Positions 43,301-53,690 are shown, counted from the first letter of the stretch. The stretch is 64,000 nucleotides of DNA from Magicicada septendecula (GCA_034769895.1 CM068372.1:378655910-378719909); one strand, 5' to 3'. Program-made: numbers and translations. Notes: generated by a model not told the origin, from the sequence alone.

Positions 43301-43540
43301 GATTCCCTTTTCCATTTCTTTTAATTCATGGTATTTAGTCATACTCATCAATGATATTTCGGCACCAGTATCAATAATAAAATTTTGATTGGTTTTCCCA
43401 TATTGACCGGTAATAAACACTACATCACTTTCAATTATATTTCTACTGATTTTCTTGTTGTCCATAAAATCCTGACCTAAACTGGTTATCCAAGACAGTG
43501 ATCGGCTATTTGACTGTGGTTGACCACTGCACTCACTCAC
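40325..43540 (-). CDS. pol: pol polyprotein: protease, reverse transcriptase, RNase H, integrase
   Basis: One open frame of 1071 codons (start as listed is GTG; the frame is open a few codons further upstream to a TGA overlapping the end of gag). Domains: aspartic protease with DTGA at 57-60 and ILVGCD at 140-145; reverse transcriptase with FSSWDAVSGYW (Asp365), LPFGL, and YVDD at 427-430; RNase H with Asp576, Glu618 and Asp643; integrase zinc finger H784, H789, C819, C822 and catalytic D851, D912, E947. All key residues are present. Relative to gag the frame is -1, normal for gypsy-type elements. The frame stops at PGWKN at a run of five Ts (40329-40333, plus strand). A neighbouring frame stays open to a stop at 40273 and looks like the usual end of the integrase, so the last ~20 codons may have been lost to a one-base indel. 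Function is known by family; activity is untested. Confidence 0.95.
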   Translation of the reverse strand: MSECSGQPQSNSRSLSWITSLGQDFMDNKKISRNIIESDVVFITGQYGKTNQNFIIDTGAEISLMSMTKYHELKEMEKGITSSEGKANRIYELPVSKITIVGVTGRANRTARKQIMMNVQFNGRVIPLTFVVYQNIETEILVGCDNSRKYETIIDLETNRVVFTYDKQKIPIKIINRNEEVRKMVNSTKLSDKLEYSYKDRPINRKSLQQLTLNNPMWEEKMQEIRQFCNHNNQLNKEQIDQLTEIYWKHYKVFSNKPGKIVGVQCKLPLRENVTFNKRSYPIPYKLREQVQEEIDKMLREDIIELSQSEHTSPLVVIPKKDKSLRLCLDARQINQMIIADKTSPDNIGEILKRFNNVQFFSSWDAVSGYWQVELHPESRKYVSFIVNGRNYQFKRLPFGLVNSVAIFIKCLDEVLGKEILEFTTVYVDDLVIASSSWEEHCHRIDKVLTRLGEHGITLKLDKSTFIASKIKFLGLIVSDTGISADPDKIQSIQNFPCPKNVKQLQSFLGLCNYYRSFQSNYSDLTHHYQHLIFKKNKWKWTEKDEEVFKEVKQRFLQCVMLSHPDFSKVFYLNCDASGVSLGSVLYQENDKGEPKVIAFASRTLTKAEFNYTITEKETLSVVFAITKFRTYLLNSEVVIRTDHQAITFFKNCKMSHGRLTRWMLQLQEYNIKWEYLPGNKNIVADILSRVGDQEEIMAKEARKVLACFRNKRELKLIVEEIKKLQPTDIRIQKLRKRMESTSNTTSHYMIHEGMMFRNTDKRNNDWKLLVPEEVCNKLIVDYHERYGHQGQKKVVSALKEHFYMNKLEKKVIRSIETCDICQKVKLANVRYEGRWRNNQALRSLEQVYIDICGPFPTSGRRRSKYALIIMDSFTRFTKLYPITKANTYTIVKIIKEKFIKEVGLPNSIISDHGTQFKGVKWQNAMRAIKIRTYKTLVYHPNSNPAERMLKEVGRLFRTYCHDQHNRWSEYVSKAEEFINLANHDSTGVSPYEAMYKKRPPRIIESLVDFTWFTQPQKDIQVIMESRIKVKADERARRQYKKRYKQIDYHIGDLVLVRNRQLPNKIPGWKN

Positions 43541-43548
43541 AGTCTTCT

Positions 43549-45101
43549 CTAGTTTTCCTGATTTTCATTTACGGTTACTCTCTCTTCTCTCCTTCCTTCC
43601 TGTTGATTATTTTCTGATTGGGAAAAGGAACTATGTTGCTCTCTATTTCTTAACTGTTCATAGTTGTTGTTCACCTTACTCTGTCTCTCCTCATTGCGAG
43701 AATATTCATTTCGATCAATCTCCCTCGGGTAACGACTATTGTAAATTCGGGAATCATAGTTTCGGCGTATAAAATTTGCTCGATAGTTATTTGAAGCGTG
43801 GTTGCCCCTATAATTATTATTGTAATTATTACCATCATATCTCCGGTCATTCCGGTTATCGTTTCTGTAGTAATTTCTTCCACCTTCCCTATCTTGGTAT
43901 CTTGGAGCATTTCTTTGGTCGTTCCTTTCTACTATTTGATTCCTATCACGGTTTTGTTCTTCCGGATATCTATTAGGGTAGCTGTCTCTTCTCATATTCC
44001 CTTGTTTAGCGCGATTATCATAATTCAATTTCCTCTCATAATCAGTGAGTAGTAATGTCATTGCTTCTATAGTATTGGCTGACTGGCAAATTGTGCTAAG
44101 CTTACCGTTTCAGGAAAATGATGACTCAAAGCTTCCACCACATATCTGTCATCCATGGGTGGGTCTAAATATCTTGCCCTGCAAACATGCGATAAAAAAT
44201 ACGAGGTTGGTGTTTGTCCTATACTTGGATTGTACCTACCATATACTATGGTCTCCCGCACCCTTGTCTGTATGGATCGCGTCCAATATTTATTTTTATA
44301 CCTGTCCACAAATTCCTGGTAGCTATTCAAGGTGTTTCTAACAGCATCCCACCAATAATCATTCATTTCATGGAACCCTTGATCTAACATTAGCTTAATT
44401 CTCTCCCATCTATTTTCCTGGGTACTATTCAAATATTCCTTCATTCTATTTAAATACTCCATAGGATTTTTTATATATCCTTTCATATGAGGCACCTCAT
44501 GACTAATATTCTTGTCTTCTCGTATAACACACGTTCGATTACCATTTTGCTCTATTTCATTGACCCTTACTACTAATTGTCCCATGGTATCCTCTATTTT
44601 GGTATTATTGCTGTCCAACTGTTGTCCCATGGATTGAATATTGCTCGTTACTTCCTGTTTGTATTTTACCAATTCTCTCGTCATCTGTTCTATGACTTCT
44701 TGTTTATTTTCTCCTAATTTCTCTTCCACTTGTTCCTTCAGTGACTGTTGTTTCGTTTCTATACTGTCTAACCTATTTTCCATTGTTTCCATATTCAATT
44801 TCACCTCTGCAAATTGTCTAACATTCCCTTCCTCATAATGTTTTAATATTAACTCAACTTCAGCCTTTTGCTGATCTAATTTATTATTCACCTAATTGAT
44901 TTGTTGTTGAATGGTCTCCTTTAATTCCTCATTATTTTGTTTTAATAAATTTTCATTATCTAGTCTCATTTGTTTAAAATTTTCGTTGGTTTTGTTATTC
45001 CCTTCCATTATAATTCTCATCATCTCCTGGAAATTTGCATCCATTGGTTGGTTTGGTTTCTTTGGTTGGTCCCCTTGGGCATCCTCTACTATTATTTCCA
45101 T
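43549..45101 (-). pseudogene. gag: gag, interrupted by a stop and a frameshift
   Basis: Structural (capsid/nucleocapsid) ORF in three pieces. Piece 1 (45101-44892) is Asn/Gln/Glu-rich and ends at an in-frame TAG (44892-44894). Piece 2 continues in the same frame to 44067 and holds a coiled-coil-like N-part and a capsid-like region with MEYLNRMKEYLNSTQ, WERIKLMLDQGF and ALSHHFPETVSLAQF. It stops after a frame change near 44080. Piece 3 (44061-43549) is a very basic Arg/Asn/Tyr-rich tail without CCHC zinc knuckles, a type of RNA-binding tail known in some insect gypsy-group Gags. A further upstream ATG at 45166 opens a short frame that would join piece 1 only after a shift. At least two lesions, so Gag is not made whole. 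Confidence 0.85.
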
Positions 45102-45265
45102 TTCAGTTTCTTCCTATACAACATATTACTCCTTAATTCATATCGTTGCTCTAGTTTGTTAGCCATTTTACAATATTGAACTTAATTTAATTACAAGGAG
45201 ATTTTTATACTAATTAAATTTAATAAAATTGTGTTATTTGGTGCTGGTTTAAAGAAAATCTTTGC

Positions 45266-45283
45266 TTTCACGTATGGGCGCCA
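45266..45283 (-). other. Primer-binding site
   Basis: Three bases inside the 5' LTR, the minus strand reads TGGCGCCCATACGTGAAA. The TGGCGCCCA start is the form complementary to the 3' end of a tRNA such as tRNA-Lys, used by many gypsy-type elements. The exact tRNA is not assigned. Confidence 0.75.
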
Positions 45284-45286
45284 TTT

Positions 45287-46541
45287 TGCACTGGTTTAAT
45301 TTTTTATTACAGGTATTGTAATAAAGATCTGTACCTACTGTTATTATATTTTTTATTTACCAGTACATGTAAAGAAACTCTTTTTCTCAGGGTTAATGAT
45401 TATTAAGTTATTTTATCGTATTTACGATTACATCTATTCATTTCTTTTCTTTAAACAACCCAGATTCAGTTAATGGCTAGTACTTTGGTAATTAACCATG
45501 TAAAAAATAACTAACGTATTAGTGTAACTTAACCGTCTCTGAATTCTTCTAGCTGCCACGGGTTCACTTCTGGTTGTTGTTTACCTTTCTTCAACAGCAA
45601 TATTCAGCTTGGCAATCTGTTTCTTCACACGAATCTTTTATTGCTCTTACCGCTGGATACCGCTCTCCAAGATTACTGCAACACCGATGTCTCCTTTGAA
45701 CACTTAATTATTCGTTAGGGCCACTGAAACTCTTCTCCAGTCCAAGATTTTCCTCTTCTGTCGTCGTTCTATTCAGGATATTGTTATATTTTTTGTATTA
45801 TTATTTATTTATTCGATATTATAATCAAACTCTGGAATCACTATTCAAAATCCTTTGCTTTATTTTCTTTTCCAAGTTACATTACTTTTATGATGTACAA
45901 CAGTTATTATAATTTAATATTCTTAATGTGACTCTGATTGAATTAAAAATTAGACTCTGTTTACATAATTCCTCTGTTTCATCTTTATAGTATTCAATAT
46001 AAAATTAGACTACTCATGTTACTTTCCTTAGATATAAATTTAGACTCATTTTACATAATTCCTCTCTTTCATCTTTATAGTATTTGGTATTAAAATAGAC
46101 TCCTACATTTTTTCTTCATCACTCTCCTAAACAATCTCTAACAATTTACAATTTTGCCACATTGATAATTCCCTACCTTCGTTACATCTTTTATTCATAT
46201 ACCTCTTAAAAACTTATATAACTTTTCTACTTCTTATTAAACATATTTATTTTATTTCTAATATTCTTAATTCTAGTTTTTATTTATAATATGATAATTT
46301 TCTTACTATTTCCTCTTATTATAATATTCATTTCAAATTACATATATTCTTTTCATAACATATATCTTTATACTGTTTTATCTCATATAGGCCTCTACCT
46401 CTTTGTTGATGGGTGAGTCAATACAATGTTTTTGTTTACATTTTAAAACATCTGTTCCAATTCTAATAAATTTATATATTTTTTCTTTTAAAACTTATTA
46501 TTTCCCTCTTATGTACTGTGTTGCATTTTAACAGCAGTACA
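45287..46541 (-). repeat. 5' LTR of the gypsy-type element
   Basis: 1255 bp. On the minus strand it begins TGTACTGCTG and ends CCAGTGCA. Contains T-rich and AT-rich stretches; no promoter element is assigned. Confidence 0.93.
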
Positions 46542-46545
46542 ATAT
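46542..46545. other. Target-site duplication ATAT (right)
   Basis: Partner of 38605-38608. The AT-rich left flank makes the match partly expected, but it coincides exactly with the TG...CA ends. Confidence 0.7.
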
Positions 46546-46767
46546 GCACATATTATACACTTTCAAATACACACTACTCATTAAAGTTTGTATCAAACAA
46601 GAATTAACATTGTGATAAGGAACAGTTACAATTTAAAGTAATTTTAGAGCAAAACCGTAAACCTACATAACGTGATATGAATGTTTTGTTATATTCACAA
46701 TCACAAGACGACAAAAAAATTCGTGTAAAGAAGCCATTTCCCCCCATCTCCCGTATATCCGCGCCTG

Positions 46768-47660
46768 GTTTTAATTTTCCTTCCCGAAAAAAAAAAAAAA
46801 ATACAACTCCGAAACGTATGACGAACATTTAGAAGATTGTGAAAAATCAGCTAAAAGTACTGACAGTTGAAACTCTTCAATACCGCATCACCCAATGAAA
46901 ACATTTTTGTAAGTGACTGTCTTCCCAAGAAAGCTACTTTGAAGGGTTAAAATTTTTGTAGTTAATTTATCAATAACCAATTTTTATACATTATGTTTAA
47001 AATCTAATATCATTATGTTTTTGACAAACTTTGTAAAACTGTTTAAGACACACGGAATTGGTTGGAACTTTATATCGGAAGGTGTGAAAACATATTTATC
47101 TAGCTACAAAAGTTAGGAAAAATAAAATGAATATATAATAATCACAACGCATTTTAAACTCGCGTGTTCGCCACTTAATAATTTTCCACCTTGTTGACAG
47201 TGACTGACTGAGTTGTCGCGGAAACGATCAATTATAGTGGAACGGGGCGCTGCTGGTTTCTGTTCTGCCAAAACGTATTGAACACATGACACGCGTCGAC
47301 AATATATCATCAGCTGACTCTAGTCCCCAGCACATAAACACAGCGTGTTGTACAACCAACCACTCTTAATCTTTATTCCCCAAACAGCGTTTGTTTTAGC
47401 TTTTATGTTCCTTTAATTCCCTCGGGCGCCATATGTTACAGACTTTTTCTTTCTTCAGTTTTTTTTTAGCGCCTTTTGTCGACCGCAAAATATATAGTAC
47501 GCAAAAAATACATAATGTGGTAAAGTTTCGAGAATCTAACAGTCGAATGTTTATAATGTTAGTCTTTGTATCCTCTGCAGAGCGTCAATATTTCCGCGGA
47601 GTTTTGTAGTGCGTACGTTGTTGCTAAATTTTTATATTAGAAATATTATTACTTAAAAAA
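46768..47660. other. No gene seen
   Basis: A 14-base A-run (46787-46801) and AT-rich DNA; a slightly GC-richer patch at 47150-47420 has no frame of note. Confidence 0.45.
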
Positions 47661-47670
47661 AAAATACTTT

Positions 47671-47752
47671 GGGCGTTAGTATAGACTAGTGAAAATGACG
47701 AGTGGTTACTAACCTTGAGGTGATGAGTTCAATTCCCGTGCGCATCACAAAA
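47671..47752 (+). repeat. tRNA-like sequence, possible SINE head or tRNA pseudogene
   Basis: An A-box-like TAGTATAGACTAGTG (from 47677) and a B-box-like AGTTCAATTCC (47726-47736) lie about 50 bases apart, as in RNA polymerase III promoters of tRNA-derived SINEs. The acceptor stem does not pair, so it is not a functional tRNA gene. The SINE body and 3' end are not identified. Confidence 0.4.
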
Positions 47753-47759
47753 TCTTTTA

Positions 47760-48530
47760 TATAACTAGTTTATTTATGTGTATAACCTAAATTTTATAAT
47801 TGTTTACCTGACGACATAAAAAATAAAAAATAAACAATTTTACTAAAACACTTGAAATCTTGGCTAATGAATAGAAGGACAGTTGAATACCTTTATCATT
47901 CTGCATATCGATAATAAAAATTTTTACCAGACGAGGTGGTATCATTAACAGAAGAAATTTAATTTGTGTTTGTCCTTAATTTGTAAAGAGTACAGCTAGA
48001 TTTACTTGTGACGTAAAAGTATTCATGATTTATTTAGTATTAAAAATTGTTAACAATTATCATAGTAATTTCATTTAATTTGCAAAGATTATATCAGATT
48101 TAGTTGAATGTGATTTTTTTGATTTTATGTTGAATGTTATCATAGCTACGAAATTTTAAGTTAATTATTTTATATTATTAGTAATAATTGTTAATACTAT
48201 TTCTTAGTTATAATCAATGATGTGAATTAAGGTTAAAATGGATTATTTCAGTTGGGGTTAATTTTGAAATGTTAAAGATATATTTTTTTAGTATATGTTA
48301 AAATTCAGTATAGTCTGTATAAGGTTTCAATGACCGCACAATAAATATGTGACAAAATTGTTGGCGGTAAGAGGTAATTGGACCTACGAAAGATCGTTTT
48401 TTGTTGAATTAAATACATAGCAAGGACATTAATAAACCTTAACTTGTCACTGCTCACAGTATGTGATGAGCTGGTAATTCCTAGTGCTGTGAATGAAATG
48501 AACAATTTAAACTTTAATAATGGGAATAAA
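47760..48530. other. AT-rich, no gene seen
   Basis: No ORF or repeat that I recognise. Confidence 0.45.
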
Positions 48531-49475
48531 GATAGACTTCCATGTTCTAAGATTTATATTTAAAATTATTTACTTGAATTCGGTTCGATAATTACTAAAA
48601 AAGTATCGCCCACCCTCAAACTATTTTCACTATTTATAAATATTTTTGTTATTACGGAAAAGTCGTTTAATACAATGTTATTTTCGAGTCACTTTATCTA
48701 TAAAAATTAGGTACTTTATTATTATAAAGAAACCGAATTACGCAAATAATCATCCCTCCTCCTCAACCGATTCCCGCCATTAATGATATTTATATTTCCA
48801 CAGAGTAACAGTTGTATCATATGTAATTTTTAAGGTATCTTATCCTTCAAAATTAAATATTCGTAATTTACTTGATTTCAGCACAGCAATTTTCAAAAAA
48901 ATCACCCCCTCCCCCTTCAACTACCCACTCTATTTATAATTATCTCATTTACCATTTTACATTGGATTAATATGACATTATTTTCGGGGCATTTATTTAT
49001 TAAAATTAAGTACTTTACTCTTGTTAAAACACAAAACAATGCAGGTAAACAATCCCTCTCTCCTAACCGAACAACCTGGTTGTCTGGCAACAAAATTATT
49101 TTATTTTTAACAATTACCATTGTTTGAAAAAGTTTAAATGTATTTTTAAGTAATTTACTCTTGTTAAAACGTGAAACGTTGTAGGTAAACTACCCCTTTC
49201 CCTTAACTGATGTTCACCAAAATCAATAGACCGTGAGTCCTCTACAACTTGGGTACATATGCAAAAACGTATTTGATTCTGTTTACATTTGCGGCAGTTA
49301 TCGTTTCCCACAGAAAAAATTCTAAACACACAGTTACACACACAGACACTTTTCGAAAAATGAATTTTGTTCATGTTTTGAGGGTAGTACAATCAGAATC
49401 AGCCCTTATCTCGAACACAATTTTTTTTCGCGATCACCATACTCCCATTTCCTTACGGAACATGGAAGTAAAACG
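48531..49475 (+). repeat. Single diverged member of the 162-bp minisatellite family
   Basis: Starts GACTTCCATGTTCTAAGATT as at 27730 and 31694, contains the GGTAAACTACCCCTTTCCCT unit (about 49185-49206), and ends with the CTTTTCGAAAAATG... to ...CTTACGGAACATGGAAGTAA block (49346-49475). This shows that the block duplicated in array 2 is an independent mobile or dispersed family. It includes about one full minisatellite unit plus partial ones. Confidence 0.65.
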
Positions 49476-49865
49476 GCATTGTTAACGAAAACCACAAAAG
49501 TTTACGAATGAGATTACGAAATATACGAGACTAAATTTGCATCAGTCAGGCACCAACCAGACGCTTTCAATTTATAACGTTACGAGGAGCTTTCGGTGTA
49601 AGTAAGTGCAACATGCAGATAACAGACGTGTTCGATTCGATTCCCCCTCCATCCACTCTCACACCTGATGTCTGCCAGTACAGTAAGATACAGCTGTCAA
49701 TAACGCAAAAAGGCTTTCGACAAGCAATTCTGTGTGTGGTGGGTGGTAACTACGGAATACGTACAGTCTCGGAGGATCGGACTTGTTCCTGCACTGTATT
49801 ATAAAATAAATATATTAATATGACTATTTACATTAATAAAGTTAGTGTTTTTTGGAAACAAGAAC

Positions 49866-50060
49866 CTTCTTCTTCTTCTTCTTCTTCTTCTTCTTCTTCT
49901 TCTTCTCTTCAAGGATTAGGTTATATAAACCTGTTTCGGCACCCATCTCATCCTCGCGGACGACCCATGACAGTTTCCAAACCTTATTCCGAGGCTGCTT
50001 TGGATACCACAAGTATTTCAAAGTTTTACATGAACAGGTTACTGGCTTGTTGCACAACCC
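49866..50060 (-). pseudogene. LINE 3' end with (GAA)n tail, minus strand
   Basis: Minus-strand translation ends RMRWVPKQVYIT before a (GAA)n tract (49866-49910 as TTC). The same ending, RIRWMPEQVYIT, precedes the tail at 56.9 kb, so both belong to one LINE family. Coding upstream is too degraded to follow beyond about 50060. Confidence 0.6.
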
Positions 50061-50214
50061 CCTACCAGGAGGACCAGAGACTTTTCTGTACCTTAGCCGA
50101 AAGGCTCCAGTTTTTTGGGCGCAGGAGAGTCACCCTCACCTTCCTCTTTCTGAGACAGGATTTGGTGGTTTTGTATCAGTTATTCTGATACTGAAAGCTT
50201 CTTATTATTTCCAG

Positions 50215-51055
50215 TGCTCACCTATCGGCAACAGTAATCACTCTAAGATCCTAAGCCACCCAAAATTAAGAAATTAGAATTGAAAAGAAGACACTCTAGC
50301 CCTCGATTACTCTAATATCGTCGGGGTCAGAAAAGAACAAGAGGCAGTCAAGAGAGACTAGACAGAAAAGACTAAAGGAAGGGATCTCAACCAAGACAAG
50401 TTGAAGCAAAGTGAGAGTCCAGCTAGCGCACATCGGGATTGCCAAACCTGTATCCACAAGATGTATCCTGATGGAGCCTCTGTGGTATTAGAGAAAATTT
50501 ATATTGTTTTAGTCCAAGTACTTAAAGACACTCGTTAATTTTTTCCAGTCTATCGTATCAGAGAATAAATTTACCCGAGCCTCTGTTTCCACCTATTCCA
50601 CCTCTGTCGTCTTAGCACGGACGTTAGCCCGCCACCTAGACCCCACGAACGCCTCCGAGCACTGCTGGATGACCCCCCCCCATCTTCTGTCTTCCCCGTC
50701 GACCTTGCAAAGTTTTTTGCCTTCACATGCCTCCCGCTTACACCACGTCCGTGCCGGAGCACGATGATAGACGGCATGGGAGAGGTTGCGCTTGCCTTAG
50801 GTGTGGCTTGTGCCGCTTACCTTTTGTTCCTCCCTTTCTGCTCTCTCCCGCCCGTGACTCGGCATTGCCAACCGCCAGCATCTGGAGACTTCTTCTGGGC
50901 CGGTCTGAGGCGCTTCGCCTGTTGTGCCTCCAAATCGAAACGTCTCTGAAGAATCACCTATTCCGCTGTTGCGAGTCATTTCGAAGTCCAGTGTCTCACA
51001 AAATTAACATCTTTCTATCCATACAAAAATAAAATCAAGCAGTTAAGGTTCATTC
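50215..51055. other. No supported gene; GC-richer block
   Basis: A GC-rich segment (50570-50960) gives overlapping ORFs of 60-101 codons on both strands, none with a recognisable domain. It could be a decayed element. Confidence 0.35.
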
Positions 51056-51225
51056 CCGGGCTGTTTGACCGTGGTCCATTGTTTTCAACAAACCAGACGT
51101 TTCGGCATTACCATCGACTGCCATCATCAGTGTAAAATTTATTTTAGTACATTTAACCGGGAATAAATTTTAACAACATTGACTCAGCCCGTGTAAGCCT
51201 GCGGAGTACATTAAAATCAAGCAGG
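51056..51225 (-). repeat. Penelope-type end
   Basis: CCCGGGCTGTTTGACCGTGG, a minus-strand hammerhead-like motif and a following GTGTAAGCCTGCGGA-like segment, in the order of the other PLE-type ends. Confidence 0.45.
51096..51130 (-). ncRNA. Hammerhead-like motif
   Basis: CTGATGA, stem II with GGCA pairing TGCC (outer four pairs kept, inner ones lost), GAAACGTC. Confidence 0.45.
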
Positions 51226-51239
51226 TTTCAATCCTGCTT

Positions 51240-51360
51240 GCAGATATAACAAGTCTCAGAATTTAACTATTTAGGCTGTAAGCTCTTATACAAAAACGAA
51301 GAAGATATTAATGGAAAAATTAATAAATTTGACCAGACAACAGGATAGATTGAATAGCGG
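51240..51360 (+). pseudogene. RTE-like LINE fragment
   Basis: Contains a block that reads GCKLLYKNEEDINGKINKFD in the plus frame, the YLG...Y..D...I.KF segment before the thumb. The same block lies inverted at 52763-52865. Confidence 0.6.
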
Positions 51361-51814
51361 AGATCGCTATTGATAGAAACAAACAGGCAACAGGCAGTCA
51401 TGTTTCCGGTTCGCCCGGACACTGCGAGCACCGGAGCACGTCAAGCTGCTGCCCGCACTACTTGGACTTGGACTTGGATCAAAGAATATGCAAATTGTAC
51501 GGTATAAATAATAGATGACATGTCGGGTGCCTACCCGTACATAGACTACCTTTATTTAATTGAACGAGTGAAGCGAGTGCCCACTACTAAGTCAACCGTG
51601 TGGTATTTGTGTGTGTGTGTGTGTGTGTGTGTGTCTCTCTCTCTATTTGTGATACGTCTCATGATAACTTTTGAATGTATCAACTGATTTTCTCAAAACT
51701 TGACACGCGTGTACACATTTTAACTCTACAGTACCCTATTGTTTTTGACAATAGCCTCACGAAAACGAGGGGCGGGAGCTTCTTCTGCGCCTCATGTAGT
51801 AGGCACTTTGCCTG

Positions 51815-52185
51815 TTCCGTCTTCACACAGTATCTCTCCATCTCACTCTTGGTCTTCCTACATTCCTTGTACCAAAGGGCCTATATTGAAACGCAACCTT
51901 AGGTAATCGTCCACTGTCCATTCTGTCCAGATGCTGTAACCATTTTTTGCGACATGGCTGGATTTTATCATTTATGGAGGATACCTGTAGCTCTTTTCCA
52001 ATACCCTCATTGCGCAAACGAGCCTGTCTCGTGCAACCCTGTGTTCTTCTTAGAAATTTTATTTCCGAAGTTTGAATCTGGTTTGTAATGTTCTTTGTAG
52101 GAACTCATGTTTCAGATCCATATAGTAAAACAGTCACTGACATTGTTTTATAAAATTTAAGCCTTGTCTCTTTCCTTGTTTTTTC
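51815..52185 (-). pseudogene. RTE-like LINE 3' remnant, minus strand
   Basis: Frame 52017-51823 reads RNEGIGKELQVSSINDKIQP, CRKKWLQHLDRMDSGRLPKV and GTRNVGRPRVRWRDTV. Upstream on that strand, in shifted frames, lies SEIKFLRRTQGCTRQARL. It ends near 51815 without an obvious simple tail. Confidence 0.8.
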
Positions 52186-52504
52186 TCAACGTTTTATGTA
52201 TGATGCCACACATTATCTGAAACCTCGATATTTCTGTAGTGATATCTTGGCAAAACTGTGAAAGGTCAAAAAAAAAATGGCAAGAAACCATATCGGATAT
52301 CAAATTAAAGAGAATTTTAACCGAAATACAAATGTAGTGTTTAATCTAAAAAACTAATTTAACTTTAGAGACACAACAGGCAAAAAGAGGAAGTCAAAAT
52401 TTAAAAAAAAGTTGTAAAAGTCTCTGTAAGGAAAGACATTGTCAAGTTGTGAGGAATTTTATTTAAAGCATAAAACTGCAGTAAAGAAAAACAAAATACA
52501 AAGA

Positions 52505-52870
52505 ACCTTCTACTTCTTCTTCTTCTTCTTCTTCACGGCTTAGATTTTTTAATCTGTTCCGGCTGCAAACTGATAGGACCATCTATTCTTGGGTCCTCTT
52601 CATTTTATTTCCGTAGCCTGAATTCTTGATATTTGTCTAGCAGACATTGTCCACGTTTCTAAGCCATAAGTAAGGGTAGGAACTGCCTTGGATTTTTACA
52701 ATTTTATTATGGGCTTTTTCCTTGCCTTGTGTTTTAGACACGTCGGAGAATTCCTGTTATCTGGTTAAATTTATTAATTTTTCCGTTAGTATCTTCTTCG
52801 TTTTTGTATAAGAGCTTACAGCCTAAATAGTTAAATTCTGAGGCTTGTTATATAATTTTACTATCCAAAT
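52505..52870 (-). pseudogene. RTE-like LINE 3' remnant with (GAA)n tail, minus strand
   Basis: Reading leftwards from 52865: the GCKLLYKNEED block, KIVKIQGSSYPYLWL-like thumb sequence in shifted frames, NEEDPRIDGPISLQPEQIKK and a (GAA)n tail at 52513-52534. Many stops. Confidence 0.6.
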
Positions 52871-53149
52871 CAATTTTAGATCTAACTGACTATCTTCCTT
52901 TAAAAGAATACCAAACAAAAAGAATACCAAGCGGAAATACAAAATGAACGATATCTCCCATCACCAACTGGCAATCCTACATGTGTATAATAAAAGGTTT
53001 TATTAAACTTCACTTAAAAGACCCAACCGGATTAACCGCTCTCAGATTAGCGAGAGTTAATTGTATTTGTTCTAACTATGCTTTGTTCTTACAGGATTTA
53101 ATGGTTTGTTAGTGTTCGTTATCGGTAGTGCGTAAAGGACTTAATGTGT

Positions 53150-53690
53150 TTGCGTGGACTATTTAAGAACGATCTGAACATCATATACAGTGTGTTTTAT
53201 AATACAAGGAACGACGTTGTGAATAAGTTGCATAAGTTCAACCTTATGTGTGTGACCACCAGGCGAACTATTAAGTCAGCAAGTAAAGAAACACTCCTAA
53301 AATTCTACAAGGTGATGGCTCTTCCCACACTTTTTTATGAGTCTGAGAATTAAACTAGGCCAAAAGGTCAGGCCAATCGTATAGAAGCGGCTGAAATAAG
53401 ATTTTCCAGGCACGTGGCAGCGTATACTCTCCATGATCATAGAAGAAACACAGATATACGGCAGGAACTGAATATTATGAGTATACTCGACAGGATTGCC
53501 CAATATCGGCTCAATTGGTGGAAACATCTTTGCTGACTTTCACAAACAACTATGGGACTATAAGTCGAAAGGACGGAGATGTGTGGGACGTCCGAGGAAG
53601 CGCTGGAGTGACCAGCTCTAGACTTTGCCTGTTTGAGATCGGAACAAACCATCATTGGTTTAATGCTTGCAGATGATGATGATGATCTGG
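53150..53690 (+). pseudogene. RTE-like LINE 3' remnant with (GAT)n tail
   Basis: Frame 53144-53353 carries NDVVNKLHKFNLMCVTTRRT and KETLLKFYKVMALPTLFYES. After a stop it continues NRIEAAEIRFFRHVAAYTLH and LDRIAQYRLNWWKHL, with LRSEQTIIGLMLA just before the (GAT)n tail (53671-53686). Closest relative in the window is the remnant at 23.9-24.4 kb. Confidence 0.8.

Larger units (their letters stand above)
38609..46541 (-). mobile_element. Full-length Ty3/gypsy-type LTR retrotransposon
   Basis: A 7.9-kb element on the minus strand. It has 1255-bp LTRs at both ends with TG...CA termini, a 4-bp ATAT duplication outside them (38605-38608 and 46542-46545), a primer-binding site next to the 5' LTR, gag and pol in the order gag-PR-RT-RH-IN, and a purine tract next to the 3' LTR. 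No envelope-like ORF is present: only 461 bases separate the pol stop from the 3' LTR. The two LTRs differ at about ten positions by eye, so insertion is recent compared with other repeats here. Gag is broken, so this copy cannot be autonomous as read. Confidence 0.95.
38346..46767. mobile_element. Possible short hAT-like element split by the LTR retrotransposon
   Basis: Left end CAGGGGCGGACCCA at 38346; right end, read on the minus strand from 46767, CAGGCGCGGATATA. These resemble hAT terminal inverted repeats and are followed on the inside by G-runs in both ends. Without the inserted LTR element the body would be about 489 bp, i.e. a non-autonomous copy. The expected 8-bp target duplication is not evident (GTCCATGT versus GTTTTAAT), so the pairing of the two ends is tentative. 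Confidence 0.4.

Noticed and set aside
47671-47752. Functional tRNA gene
   Set aside because: A- and B-box-like sequences are present but the acceptor and T stems do not pair properly.
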